Assembly (NCBI RefSeq): GCF_000615945.1
Contig: NZ_BAMO01000005.1
Location: 1-64,000, forward strand
Length of the DNA stretch: 64,000 nucleotides
Reading direction: 5' to 3'
DNA from: Caldalkalibacillus mannanilyticus JCM 10596
GTDB lineage: Bacteria > Bacillota > Bacilli > Caldalkalibacillales > JCM-10596
Notes under the pieces: model-generated
Database searches by the model: none
Told to the model about the DNA's origin: nothing
Seen by the model: the letters and a program-made list of their open reading frames with translations, nothing else
Made by a program: the position numbers and the translations under genes
In this document: piece after piece, positions 46,953 through 57,451 of the stretch
How the letters are laid out: the number at the start of each line of letters is the position of its first letter
Numbering within the stretch: the stretch's first letter is position 1

Positions 46953-47005
46953 TATAACGTAACACATATTACTACGTGTGTCAAAGTAATATGCGTTACG
47001 TTATA
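46953..47005. promoter_or_regulatory. long PadR operator palindrome
   Basis: Arms TATAACGTAAC-ACATATTACT (46953-46973) and AGTAATATGC-GTTACGTTATA (46985-47005) match with two exceptions over 21 bases, around an 11-base centre. It lies directly upstream of the PadR gene. Confidence 0.85.
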
Positions 47006-47178
47006 GTCTGCTTTTTACCATAAGCATAACAAGGTAAGCTGCCCTGAGATGAAAAAACAGACTCTTCCTGATGAATACCCTATCTGTTAGCAAACTGTCA
47101 GGGTCTTGTTATTTTTTTACTTCCTCATATCCACTATAATGAACGATGTATCAACCATTTTAGGGAGAGTGAATCAGA

Positions 47179-48042
47179 GTGAAAAAAAGAGGATGGATAA
47201 TCATTGGAGTGTTGATCTTTTCATTATTGTCAGGCTGTTCGACCTCCTCTGTAGAGGGAGAGAAAATGGATCAACCAAAAGAGGGAGAGCTCCCTCCAGT
47301 ACAAGAAACATCTTTTGATGTAGCCACCATGAATGTAGAACCCTATTTCTCTAATCAAGAAGGCACCTTTGTTTTACGGGATTTAGAAAACAATCAGACC
47401 TTGGTGTACAACGAAGAAAGAGCTAACACCAGGCAAGGGCCCGAATCTACTTTTAAAATTGTCAATGCTTTAATTGGGTTAGAGGTGGAAGCTGTAAGAG
47501 ATGAGCATGAAGTAAAACGCTGGGACGGCACAAAGAGATTTCTTGATGTCTGGAATGCGGATCATACCTTAGCATCAGGAATGAAATACTCCGTCGTCTG
47601 GTATTATCAAGCGCTGGCACGGGATATCGGAGAAGAACGTATGCAAGAATGGTTAGATAAGATAAACTATGGGAATAAGGATATTTCTGCTGGCATCGAT
47701 ACTTTCTGGCTAAATAGCTCGCTTGGTATTTCTCCTGTAGAACAGGTAGATTTTTTGAGCAAATTAGCCCAAGAGAGCCTTCCTTTTCAGCCGCAGCATA
47801 TGAAGACAGTGAAGCGAATGATCATTCAGGATGAACAAGAGAATTATACTCTCTATGGAAAAACAGGAACAAGACCTGAACCCCCTGTCGGCTGGTTTGT
47901 TGGGTTCGTTAAAACCACAGACAATACCTATGTTTTTGCTGCGAATGTCGATGGGGAAGGGATGACCTCTGCTCAAAAGGCAAAAGAAATCACGTTAAAC
48001 ATCCTTAAGGATCATAAAATTATAGGTTCTAGTGAAAAGTAA
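47179..48042 (+). CDS. class D beta-lactamase (lipoprotein)
   Basis: Active-site serine enzyme of 287 residues. Lipoprotein signal with LLSGCST lipobox near residue 20. Class D motifs all present: PESTFK (serine, and Lys that is carbamylated), YGN in INYGNKD, W in FWLNSSLG, and KTGT in YGKTGTRPEP. It hydrolyses penicillins and sometimes oxacillin, as chromosomal BPU-1-type enzymes of Bacillus do. Start GTG 47179 after AGGGAG; a TATAAT -10 lies at 47135-47140. No BlaR/BlaI pair is adjacent; the FHA regulator follows. Confidence 0.92.
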   Translation: MKKRGWIIIGVLIFSLLSGCSTSSVEGEKMDQPKEGELPPVQETSFDVATMNVEPYFSNQEGTFVLRDLENNQTLVYNEERANTRQGPESTFKIVNALIGLEVEAVRDEHEVKRWDGTKRFLDVWNADHTLASGMKYSVVWYYQALARDIGEERMQEWLDKINYGNKDISAGIDTFWLNSSLGISPVEQVDFLSKLAQESLPFQPQHMKTVKRMIIQDEQENYTLYGKTGTRPEPPVGWFVGFVKTTDNTYVFAANVDGEGMTSAQKAKEITLNILKDHKIIGSSEK

Positions 48043-48122
48043 TTTTGTTGAAAAGTAGTTCTATTTAAAAGTAATTCTACTCTAAATCGATTCATTTTCA
48101 TTTTTGGAGGAGTGCATGATCA

Positions 48123-48823
48123 ATGATCTCTCATGATGTCTATCTGACCATAAAGCATGGGGAAACAGAAACGAGGAATACACTGATTCCCCTGACTCAC
48201 CGTCAAATTCTGCTAGGGAGGAAGTGGGATGATATCCTACCTCAAGTACGCTTTATCAGCCCTACATCTCTCGAAAGCATGCCATGATCGAAATGGATAA
48301 CGAAAACTTCTTTATCGTTGATCTAATGAGTAAACATGGTACACAGGTCAATCATTCCTATATTGAGAAAAATAGACCCTGTGTTCTTCATGATGGAGAC
48401 ACCATTACTCTAGCAAAAGGAACAGCCATCCTTTCCTTTCATAATACGACAGAAGGTAATCATGGACAGACTCTTGAAATGCCCTCTATCCACGATGAAA
48501 AAATCAATGAATCAAAGGGTTTAACCGTCCATTTTGAACGAAGAGAAATCTCGATTGATGGTGTTCAGATTTATTTAACAAGCAAAGATACCGAATTGTT
48601 TTGGTTGTTGTATCAGAAGGCAAATTCTGCTGTGAGCTATGACGAGATCAAGTTGAAAATCTGGCCTGAACGCGTTTCTCATGATTCAGGAAGACCGGAT
48701 GTAGGACGAGAGGAGGTTAATACCCTCGTCTATCGTCTGCGTAGAAAACTGGGCACATATGGTCGCTTGATCATTTCTGTTCCTCGATTTGGTTATATGC
48801 TTGATCTAGATTCTTTACAATGA
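48123..48823 (+). CDS. FHA-domain winged-helix transcriptional regulator, one-base frameshift
   Basis: After repair, about 233 residues: an N-terminal forkhead-associated domain (VYLTIKHG, then LGRKWDD, SPYISRKHAMIE, and DLMSKHGTQVNH) and a C-terminal OmpR-type winged helix (SKDTELFWLLYQKANSAVSY, then GREEVNTLVYRLRRKL). The frame breaks at CCC 48260-48262. FHA domains bind phosphothreonine, so this factor may take its signal from a Ser/Thr kinase. It follows the beta-lactamase gene by 80 bp on the same strand and could regulate it. No response-regulator receiver is present. Confidence 0.85.
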
Positions 48824-48874
48824 AAGGCTCCCTTACCTTAAGCTTACCTTGCCTTGCTGTGCTACAAATGACAT

Positions 48875-48907
48875 AAAAAAAGATCCCAGTTACGGGATCC
48901 TTTTTTT
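48875..48907. terminator. bidirectional terminator between FHA regulator and mph
   Basis: GATCCC/GGGATC stem with A7 on the left and T8 on the right, serving both convergent genes. Confidence 0.88.
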
Positions 48908-48910
48908 CGT

Positions 48911-49810
48911 TTAGCTAATCTCTAGCGCTTCTTTAGCCATTTGTTCAAATTCATCAAGCTCAGATTGTAGGGCAAATTCGGCGATAGCAACAGGATAGGC
49001 TGCCGTCAATTCGATAATATGCTCCTTCATTCTAGACCAAACATAACCTCCTGCTTCTTGATACGCTCGAATCAAACAATCCAACCCTTCTTCTCCAAAG
49101 ATCCTATAATACCCCACAAAATCATTGGACATATCCGTTACCTTTGCCTCGGTCCAATCAATCAGTCCTGTAACGTTGGCATTCTTATCAATTAAAATAT
49201 GTCCAGCATGTACGTCGCCATGAATCAGTCCCGTTTCCTTAGGCCACATCTCTACGTCCTGCAACCAGCTCTGCCAACGAGCCCAGAGAGATTCTCCTAC
49301 TCCATATGTGCGCCTGACTGCCTCCATACGTTCTTTCATCGATTCCCTAGCTTCTTCTGGGGAATGGATCACTAATCCTGCTTCCATTGCCTTCTGCTTC
49401 TCCATTCGATGCAGAGAAGCCAGGGCAGCGCCCAGCGTCTGATGAAAACACATTGGTACATTCTTCTCATCTAGCTCCCAGATATAGCTATAGGTTGCCA
49501 TATCAATAGTTGCCGCTGGTACACCCTGTAATCGTTTGTAAGCGATAAGCTCCTCAGTGTAGACAGACCAATGTGGAACCTCGAAGCTAACCTTCTGATG
49601 AATAAGGTCTAATACACTCTTCTCTATTTTCGTTTTTGGAGATACATCCTTACGCCTTGGAAAGCGCAGCACCCATTCATCTCCAGCCTGATCTGTAGCA
49701 AATACAACCTGAAAATCAAGCCCTGATTCATTACATACACATGTCTTCTCCTCTAACAGCAACCCGTGTCTTTCTGCTATTTCAAGTACTTCTTTTATTG
49801 TTCTACTCAT
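48911..49810 (-). CDS. macrolide 2'-phosphotransferase (MphK-like)
   Basis: APH-fold enzyme of about 299 residues. The catalytic loop is [15 protein letters not shown] near residue 195, and [21 protein letters not shown] holds the metal-binding Asp. The N-terminal lobe contains [10 protein letters not shown]. This pattern is specific to Mph enzymes, which phosphorylate the 2'-OH of desosamine in macrolides and inactivate them. The start is taken as ATG 49810. Upstream are a promoter, a 15-residue leader with R-F-R, and a terminator, so drug-induced attenuation is likely. Confidence 0.9.
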   Translation of the reverse strand: MSRTIKEVLEIAERHGLLLEEKTCVCNESGLDFQVVFATDQAGDEWVLRFPRRKDVSPKTKIEKSVLDLIHQKVSFEVPHWSVYTEELIAYKRLQGVPAATIDMATYSYIWELDEKNVPMCFHQTLGAALASLHRMEKQKAMEAGLVIHSPEEARESMKERMEAVRRTYGVGESLWARWQSWLQDVEMWPKETGLIHGDVHAGHILIDKNANVTGLIDWTEAKVTDMSNDFVGYYRIFGEEGLDCLIRAYQEAGGYVWSRMKEHIIELTAAYPVAIAEFALQSELDEFEQMAKEALEIS

Positions 49811-49911
49811 GCACTCGCACATCCTTATTGTATATTTGATATTCCAAAACGGATGGCTTACCTGTGTTTTGAGATAAGGAGCCTAATGATCTCTATTCTT
49901 TTTTTGCACAC

Positions 49912-49941
49912 AAAAAGAGGGTAGATTTGTCCCTCCCTCTT
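49912..49941 (-). terminator. probable attenuator terminator upstream of mph
   Basis: AAGAGGG/CCCTCTT stem followed by T5 on the minus strand, located about 100 bases before the mph start and downstream of the leader peptide gene. In that position it can only act by stopping transcription before the resistance gene. Confidence 0.75.
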
Positions 49942-49999
49942 ATTGCATCCTTCTATATATGCATAGGTTTCCTAAAAATAGGCAGACGAATCCCGATAC

Positions 50000-50017
50000 C
50001 TCTACACACAGGTAGAG
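50000..50017 (-). other. leader RNA hairpin upstream of mph
   Basis: CTCTAC and GTAGAG with a six-base loop form a small stem between the leader peptide stop and the terminator. It may be part of the alternative folds of an attenuator. Confidence 0.5.
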
Positions 50018-50035
50018 CCTTTAAGCACTATTCAT

Positions 50036-50083
50036 TTAGCGGCAAAAAGCTTCAAATCGGAATCTACGATAAATCATACCCAT
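50036..50083 (-). CDS. 15-residue leader peptide of mph
   Basis: MGMIYRRFRFEAFCR, with GGAGGG ten bases before the ATG. The R-F-R within residues 7-9 fits the +X(+) motif at which macrolide-bound ribosomes stall, as in the ErmDL leader. It lies 38 bases downstream of a sigma-A -10 and about 95 bases upstream of the attenuator terminator. Role as a macrolide sensor is inference. Confidence 0.6.
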   Translation of the reverse strand: MGMIYRRFRFEAFCR

Positions 50084-50120
50084 TTTCAAGCAACCCTCCA
50101 TTCATTTACAATTCTCTTCT

Positions 50121-50149
50121 ATCATAGCATCGTTCTAATTAGCTGACAA
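50121..50149 (-). promoter_or_regulatory. sigma-A promoter of the mph leader
   Basis: Minus strand TTGTCA (50144-50149), exactly 17 bases, TATGAT (50121-50126). Transcription would begin near 50114, about 30 bases before the leader peptide ATG. Confidence 0.8.
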
Positions 50150-50183
50150 CAATCATTCCTTCATAATCATTGGGCTTTGCCCT

Positions 50184-51056
50184 TCACACGATTGAAGAGG
50201 GAGTCTTCTGTCGGAAAATATAAAAACACAGCTTTTCATCAGAGGGGTGACGGATCAGATCGACCACCTTCCATTGCTGATTGAAATAATGAAGACAGAC
50301 TTCCCTCACTTTCAAGCGCCATTCTAGAGCCAGCTGGATATCATTTTTTTTGATTTCTTGAAAGTTACTAGGGACGGGCAAGAGAAGCAAATTGGTGGAG
50401 GTGGCTTGCTCCTCTTGTTTGAGCTCCACTTCCTTTGGTGCAAAATAGCCCTCTTCTTCTAAATAAACGGTTTGAATACGCTGGGGAGCTTCAGTGACGA
50501 TGCTTTGCTCAATAGCAAGCTTGTCCATGGAAGAATCAGGTGACTCATGATGTTCTGTCCTCCATTCAACTAGAAATCGATCTGAGGGAATCCCTGCATT
50601 CAGAGCATCTGGCATCTCCCCGTAGGCATTCACAAGGTAAGTCGAGCAGACAGCGCCTAATTTGTGCATATTTAAATACCCGTTGACCGTTTCTAACGGG
50701 TCATAGGTCCATTTGATAAGTTTGTACCCTTGTTTTCTTGCTTCTTCTCGTTGGACCCATTTTAGCCTCTCACCTATTCCATATTTTCTATAGCTAGGAT
50801 GAATCCCTAAGGTATGAGAGCATAAGTAGACCTTTTCCCCATCAAAACCAGGAAAGCTATACTGAAAGCCTATTAACTTCTCCTCTAAATAAGCGCCTAA
50901 GACAAGCCCCCCGTTTTTAATCGTAGCAATGGTATGATTGACTGACACGGAATCTTCCATACTCCAAATACTCGCTTCCAGTTCTCTAACTTGTGTTAGT
51001 TCTTCGATGGTATGCAACCTCCGAACCTTAACCTCTCTTATAAGTTCCTCCTTCAA
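50184..51056 (-). CDS. GNAT-family N-acetyltransferase
   Basis: 290 residues. The N-terminal half is a GNAT domain, with the acetyl-CoA loop GIHPSYRKYGIGERLKWVQRE near residue 86-106 and HTLGIH preceding it; the C-terminal half is an unrecognised extension seen in COG3375-like proteins. The donor-acceptor pair is unknown. It is a single gene upstream of the mph leader promoter, transcribed on the same strand. Confidence 0.85.
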   Translation of the reverse strand: MKEELIREVKVRRLHTIEELTQVRELEASIWSMEDSVSVNHTIATIKNGGLVLGAYLEEKLIGFQYSFPGFDGEKVYLCSHTLGIHPSYRKYGIGERLKWVQREEARKQGYKLIKWTYDPLETVNGYLNMHKLGAVCSTYLVNAYGEMPDALNAGIPSDRFLVEWRTEHHESPDSSMDKLAIEQSIVTEAPQRIQTVYLEEEGYFAPKEVELKQEEQATSTNLLLLPVPSNFQEIKKNDIQLALEWRLKVREVCLHYFNQQWKVVDLIRHPSDEKLCFYIFRQKTPSSIV

Positions 51057-51145
51057 ATCTCTCCTCCACCTTTTTCATTTTCATCAATTACACGCTCTAT
51101 ACCAATGCAATTGGGATAATTAAACATTTGTTTAGATTCTCATCA

Positions 51146-53892
51146 TTATAAGACTTCGTCTAACCTACTCCTAATTTTTCTTTCTTCGTTACTCCCTGTT
51201 GTTGGAAGTCTTAATAAGGGGAGCTGGTACTTTCTTAAAATGTTATTTTTTAGCTCATCTTTTTTTAATTGTTCAGGATTATTCTCATGAAAAGCAAATC
51301 CATCTACTTCAATGATTAATACAGGTTGTTTATTTAATTTGCGGTATACGACAAAATCGACTGACGCATTATGATTGACAAAAGCCTGCTCAACTGAATC
51401 CAGGTTGTCTGTACTTTTTATTAAATTTTTTAAATAAACCTGATAAGTACACGTAATACTACTATATTTACTTTCATTAAGAATATCGTTTAAGAGAGTC
51501 CAAATAATATCCTCTGATTGTTGTTTTGATATATTGAGAAGACGGTTTTTATACGACATCAACTTCTCCGAATACTCCTTATACAGCAAATCAAATACAG
51601 AAACAATTTCACTATCTATGATATTTTCGTCAAGTGTACTGTACTCAATGTACCGAATCAAATCAATAACTTCTTTCCCAAATTGACTAAATAAATGGTT
51701 ATCTGTTACTAAAACAAATTGATTTTGAGCCCTTGAAACCGCCACATTAATCATACAAGGATCATCAACAAAGGAGATCCCCTTTTTTCCTTGAAAAGTA
51801 GTATCTAGAACAGTAGACATGATCATGACTGATTTTTCTCGCCCTTGATATTTGTGGATGGTATCGCATTCGATTTCATCATCTAACAAGTTAAGTGCTT
51901 TTTTTACTTGTTTTTTATACGGAGTAGTAAATCCGATATCAGTCTTGCTTTGAAAGCAAAGCTGATGGTTTTGCATAACTTCCTCTACTATTACATCTAA
52001 CTCCCTTTGATTGAATTTACCTCTTTCTTCTCCATGTGTAACCTTTCTCATATGATTTCCTTTAGCTGTACGATAAAGAATTAAAGGAATATCCCCTTCT
52101 TTTTCCTCTCTGAATGGAATTAATGCACCATCGTAATATTTTTGATTACAAAATTCAATAATTTTGGGATGGCATCTATAGTGTTCTCTTAATGTTTCTT
52201 TAGAAATGCTATTTTCGTAAAGCGAAATCATAGAGGATAAAATATTATGTTTAAAATAGTCAAAAGAATCCTCAATATCGATTTGGTTAATTCGATCCTT
52301 AATTTTCAAATCAACTATTTGAGGTAATTGCTTGGTATCACCTACAATGATTGCATTTTTAGAACATGATAAAGATAGGGCTGCGGTTAATAAATCCACT
52401 TGCGATGCTTCATCAATAATTAAATAATCAAACAAAAAATTCTCAGCTACACAATTTCGTAGTGAGTGGGTAGTGCTCAGGACAATAGGGAAGTGATCAA
52501 TAAATGTTTTATAATTATTTTTATACGTATTTTCGTCTATGTTTCCCTTACCGTTATACTTTTTATACAATTTATGTTTGAAAATAACAGTTGAAAGTTC
52601 TTCATGCTTTTTCAATAAATCTTGAAAAGAATGGTTCGCTAACTCATTTGTAAGTTCTTGCTTTTTCTCTTCTAGAGTTCTAATTTTCATATCATAATAT
52701 TGTTTCTGTAGATTTAATATAAGTCCCATTTCACTTTCTTTTAATTTCTTAAACTCAGTAAATCCATATTTTATTAGCACCTTTGCTTTATAGAAAATAC
52801 TATCTAATTTTTCTTTTTCTTTAGCAATATGATTGTCTACTAAAAATGAAATGATTTTTTCTGGAGTTTGACGATAAAATGGTAACCTTTTTATTTCTTC
52901 TAATTTATGATGACTCGAATAACGTTCATAATGCTCTCTTTCAAGAGCAAAAGCAGATAACTCTTGTTTTACCACAGCTAGTTGATTGTTTACCTCTAAT
53001 AAATGATTTATACGTTCATTTAATTCAGTTATTTTTTCATACAGCCGCCTTTCCTCAAGTTGACTTTCCCAACCTGCTACATTAATTTGTGGTAATTTTT
53101 CGAAGAATTTTTTGATATTTTCTTTATTCCCTAAGGAAGCTACAATAAAATGATACTTTTCTTTTTCTAACTTATCTTTTATATTCTGTACTGCTGCATT
53201 ATTTCCAGAAACGATTGCCACTGTCTTTCCTTGCATCATCGTTAGGTTAGCAATGATATTCAAAATAGTTTGTGTTTTACCTGTTCCCGGTGGTCCTTCA
53301 ATAATAGAAATATTACTTTTCAGAGCGTTTTCTAATGCTTTTTTTTGACTTAAATAAACTTAAATGGGAAGATAATATTGCTAGTGCTGGGAGATAATAT
53401 TTTTACAGGTTCTTTATTCAAATAACTATACAAAACACTCTCAGGATGCAAGAATGTTAACTTATCAAACTCTTTTTTTAAAAAAGCTTCTGATTTATCA
53501 TCTGTTTTTGTATACTGCGAAATATCTGTCCAATATCTCAACACTCTCTCCACTAATCCTGTTTTATCCGAGCTTTCTTTATTGGTAAACTTAATACTTT
53601 CAGCATCAAAAACTTGGCTCTCACCATTTTGATAAAAAATCTTTATTTTTTTCCCAAAATTAAAAACTTGTGTTACTTGAAAAATAGGTATTTCATTTAG
53701 ATATATGGATTTCTTTTCAATGTCAATAATGTCTGGATTCTTTTCTATTATTACGTTTTGAATATGATAGCGATGAGGTTTAAATTTTCCCTTGAAAAGG
53801 ATTTCTACATTTGAAGTATGGATTTTATAAGATGCCACAGAAGATGTTTTATCTTCTCCCTTTAATAGTATTAGATATTTGTTTTGATCCAT
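51146..53892 (-). CDS. SF1 helicase with C-terminal DUF2726-like nuclease domain, one-base frameshift
   Basis: About 914 residues after repair. The N-terminal 180 residues are unrecognised. At 53351-53358 one missing base breaks the frame; joined, it reads KKALENALKSNISIIEGPPG then TGKTQTILN, giving Walker A. Walker B is LIIDEASQVDLL, and helicase motif TIHKYQGREKSVMI and VSRAQNQFVLVTD follow. The end carries VDFVVYRKLNKQPVLIIEVDG with DELKNNIL, a PD-(D/E)xK-type DUF2726 nuclease. Helicase-nuclease fusions of this type are common in phage defence or DNA repair. No partner genes are seen. Confidence 0.85.
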
Positions 53893-53921
53893 TTTCCCAA
53901 TCCTTTGATTTTCATATTAGT

Positions 53922-54740
53922 TTACACAACTAAAACAGACAGTTCAAAAAGATAGTCCTCTTCATTCGAAGACAAATCATCTAACAGCAAATCTACGTAA
54001 ATGCCTCCCTTTACTGTCAGGGCATGTTCTTTGATATAGCCTGCCATTCTATCCAGAGCGATGTCTAGGTTGTCATAATTGCCCCGATGATAGGCAATCA
54101 AATAATGACCTGCTTCTCTTGTGACAACAGGAATAGGCTGATCTAGCTCTGTTACTTGAGTATAGAAGGAATCGTAATCGTCATACTCTCCTCTAAGTAC
54201 GTTCTGATAATCAATCATTCCTCCGATACTATATGGACTATAGATGCCATGTTCCTCACATAACTTCATATGTTCACCAACGGAAATGATTAAGTTTTTC
54301 AAGTTCTCCGTTGATTTCACCTTACTGACAACCAAATACCTCTCTTCGCTAAATTTGATTCCCATTTTATTTACATCAACCTGAGTCGCCGTCTGTGTCA
54401 GTACAATCTTATGCTGGATCAGTTTTCTCATTCGTTGTAACGTTTCTATTTTTTCTGTGAGTTCTTTTTCTTTGCCCTCAAGTAGCTGGACAAACTCAAC
54501 AGGGCTTCGTCGATCCAAATAGGCTTTGATTTGCTCTAAAGGCATATCCAGATCTTTCAAAAGCCCTATCACATGGAAAACATCAATCTGGGCAATAGAA
54601 TAATAGCGATAGCCGTTTTCTTCCTTTACAGCAGGAGAAAAAATACCAATTTGATCATAATGAAACAAGGTGTGCTTGGAAACACCACATAACTGGGCAA
54701 ATTCTCCTGTTGTAAAATGGGTTTCTCTCATTTTACTCAT
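53922..54740 (-). CDS. MerR-family regulator with GyrI-like effector domain
   Basis: 272 residues: MerR helix-turn-helix [27 protein letters not shown] at the start, a coiled coil, and a C-terminal GyrI/BmrR-like drug-binding domain. This is the BmrR plan, activating multidrug efflux on ligand binding. It lies divergent to a MATE transporter with a 19-bp-spaced promoter between them. Start ATG follows AAGGAG. Confidence 0.93.
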   Translation of the reverse strand: MSKMRETHFTTGEFAQLCGVSKHTLFHYDQIGIFSPAVKEENGYRYYSIAQIDVFHVIGLLKDLDMPLEQIKAYLDRRSPVEFVQLLEGKEKELTEKIETLQRMRKLIQHKIVLTQTATQVDVNKMGIKFSEERYLVVSKVKSTENLKNLIISVGEHMKLCEEHGIYSPYSIGGMIDYQNVLRGEYDDYDSFYTQVTELDQPIPVVTREAGHYLIAYHRGNYDNLDIALDRMAGYIKEHALTVKGGIYVDLLLDDLSSNEEDYLFELSVLVV

Positions 54741-54769
54741 AACAAAACACTCCTTGTGAAAAACACTGC

Positions 54770-54800
54770 TTGAGTATCGGGTTACCCTATACTTTATTAT
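54770..54800 (+). promoter_or_regulatory. MerR-type promoter of the MATE gene with operator in the spacer
   Basis: TTGAGT, 19 bases, TATTAT: the over-long spacer is typical of MerR-controlled promoters. Within it lies the near-perfect 21-bp palindrome AGTATCGGGTTACCCTATACT (54773-54793). Binding by the MerR protein would twist the DNA to allow transcription. Confidence 0.85.
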
Positions 54801-54845
54801 TTACTCTATGCTATTCTTTTTACTATTTCAAGCGAGGTGTTTTTT

Positions 54846-56173
54846 GTGAATCATTCATTAGGGAGAGAATTTAATTTCCGTTCTCTTCTTTCATTCGCAT
54901 TTCCTACTATGATCATGATGATCTTTACTTCGATGTATACGATTGTAGATGGGCTCATTGTTTCTAGATTTATTGGTACAGATGCTCTCTCAGCCATCAA
55001 CATTGTCTTTCCTGCCATCATTATCACTATAGCTATAGGGGTCATGTTAGGCACAGGGGGAAGTGCTATTATTGCTAGAAAGCTGGGAGAGAACAAGATC
55101 CAAGAAGCCAAAGAAGCTTTTACCCTGATTGTTCTTGTTGGTGTAGTGATTTCGATCATCATCGGAATGATCTTCATCCTATTCTTAGAGCCTATTTGCC
55201 AGCTCTTAGGCGCTAGTGACCTGTTACTGGAGCACTGTAAGCAGTACCTGTATACATTGTCCTTTTTTATTCCTGCCCTTATGCTGCAAATGCTATTTGA
55301 GATCTTTTTTATTACAGCAGGCAAACCTAAGCTGGGGTTAATTCTTATTGTCTTTGCTGGGATAACCAACGGAGTATTAGATTATGTTTTTATTGTCAGT
55401 ATGAATATGGGAATCACCGGAGCAGCGCTAGCCACAGCGATTGGCTGTCTTATTCCAAGTATAGGTGGGTTGATCTATTTCTTTAATCATAAAAATAGTC
55501 TTCATTTTGTCCGACCTTCCCTAAAGAAAAACGTGATTTGGGCAAGCTGTCTGAATGGCTCATCTGAGATGGTAACTAACCTTTCTGCGGGAATCATTAC
55601 TTGGATTTTCAATCTTCTGATGATGAAACATTTAGGAGAAAATGGGGTAGCAGCTATGACCATCGTTTTGTATACGCAATTCTTGATGACGGCTCTATTT
55701 ATGGGGTTTTCAATGGGCGTGGCTCCAGTTTTTAGCTATAACTATGGTCGGCAACATCATGTACAGCTAAAACGCCTATTTCAAATCTGTATACGATTCA
55801 TTGGGGGAGCTCGATTTTGATCTACTCCCTAGCATTCTTGGGTAGAAACTCTTTGATTGCCATCTTTTCTCCAGCTGGTACGCCTGTATTTGATCTTGCT
55901 AGAGAAGGGTTCTTGTTGTTTTCCATTAGCTTTTTATTTGCTGGTTTTAATATGTTTACCTCTGCCCTTTTCACTGCTTTTTCGAATGGTAAAATCTCTG
56001 CGGTCATCTCTTTTGCCAGAACATTCCTGTTTATTTTAGTGGCTCTCTTGCTGCTGCCGCTTCTTTTGGAAGTGAAAGGAATTTGGCTGGCTGTTCCTTT
56101 TGCAGAACTTGTTTCTCTCTTTTTTGCATTCTTCTTTATCCAAAGGTATAAAAGAACGTATCATTATCTATAA
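54846..56173 (+). CDS. MATE-family multidrug efflux transporter, one-base frameshift
   Basis: About 442 residues with 12 membrane helices in two homologous halves. The N-terminal half shows FAFPTMIMMIFTSMYTIVDGLIVSRF-type family sequence; the C-terminal half follows after the break at A 55808, where one extra A joins VRFIGGSSILIYSLAFLG. Start is probably GTG 54846 behind GAGG. MATE pumps export cationic drugs using Na+ or H+ gradients. The gene is induced through the MerR-type promoter upstream. Confidence 0.9.
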
Positions 56174-56191
56174 GTTCATATAGGCTAGACC

Positions 56192-56240
56192 ATCCAATCC
56201 TCCTGCATAAGCCCTAGTTGGTTCAGCAGGAGGATTGGAT
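56192..56240 (+). terminator. terminator after the MATE gene
   Basis: A 15-bp perfect inverted repeat, ATCCAATCCTCCTGC and GCAGGAGGATTGGAT, around a 19-base loop. Only short T-rich sequence follows. Confidence 0.75.
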
Positions 56241-56298
56241 TTATCTGTCGAATTAACTAATAAAAGTTTATCAGAAATTTATCATTTGAGGTGTTGGA

Positions 56299-57443
56299 AT
56301 GATTAATAAATTTGTCATGCCCGAAGTGATTTTTGGTAACGGTTCCATACGTCAAGTTGGTGAATGCTGTCTGCGTTTAGGGGCAAAAAAGCTGTTTATT
56401 GTCTGCGACCCCGATATTTTAAATGAAGTTTGGTTAGAGATGGTTATAAATAATTGCCTAGAATCCGGCTTAGAATATGTTGTCTTTACTGACTTAACCA
56501 TTAATCCTAAAGATACAGAGGTTGAAAATGGCCGAAAGATGTATATACAGCATCAGTGTGATGCTGTTATTGGACTCGGTGGCGGCAGTGCTATCGATGT
56601 AGCAAAAGCGGTTGCTTTGTTATCGACAAATGAAGGAACCATTCATTTATATGAAGGCATTGATAAAATTACTGCCGCTTTGCCCCCGCAAATCATGATT
56701 CCAACAACGGCTGGATCAGGTTCAGAGGTTTCGCAGTTTTCAATTATTATTGATTCGATTAGAAAAAAGAAGATGACCATCGTTTCTAAGTCTTTAATTC
56801 CGGACATTGCCATCATAGATCCGCAAACGCTTTCGACGAAAAGCCCTCAATTAACCGCTGCATCAGGATTGGATGTCTTAACCCATGCGATCGAAGCATA
56901 TGTAAGTGTTGCAGCTACTCCATTAACAGATGTCCATGCTCAAAATGCCATTTCTTTAGTTGCACACTATTTAAGACCCTCCGTTGCCTCTAGACTAAAT
57001 GTAGAGGCTAAAGCAAAAATGGCCATCGCCAGCTTGCAGGTGGATTGGCTTTTTCCAATGCGATACTAGGTGCTGTACATGCCATGTCTCATGCTGTTGG
57101 CGGGAGATTTCCCTTTTATCATGGCGAAGTGAATGCCGTTTTACTTCCCTATATTATGGAATTTAACTTAATTGCCTGTCCAGAAAGATTTTCGTTTATA
57201 ACAGAACTACTAGGTGAAGACATTACTGGTCTATCTTCTATAGAGGCAGGAAGAAAAGGAATACATTATGTTCGGCAACTCTCTTTGGATATAGGTGTTC
57301 CGCAAAGATTATCAGAAATGGGGAATGTTGAACCATATATTTCAGAAATGAGTAAAATAGCGCTGGAGGATGCCTGTATGATTACAAACCCCCGTGATAT
57401 TACTTTAAATGATGTGGAAGCATTATTTAAGTTAGCATTGTAG
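56299..57443 (+). CDS. iron-containing alcohol dehydrogenase, one-base frameshift
   Basis: About 381 residues after repair. NAD-binding motif GGGSAIDVAKAVA near residue 95; iron ligands in the LDVLTHAIEAYVS helix and HAMSHAVGGRFPFYHGEVNA. The break at 57039-57041 is repaired by one base: QAGLAFSNAILGAVHAM. Family members oxidise alcohols or 1,3-propanediol with NAD. The sensor kinase gene follows 8 bp later, an unusual operon partner. Confidence 0.9.
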
Positions 57444-57451
57444 GTGACAGG

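Noticed and set aside
47083-47118. Hairpin ACCCT/AGGGT before a T7 run upstream of the beta-lactamase gene
   Set aside because: The stem is short with a mismatched interior, and the T run overlaps the likely promoter, so an attenuator could not be supported.
49927-50127. 66-codon plus-strand frame
   Set aside because: It runs antisense to the mph leader, promoter and attenuator and has no ribosome site.
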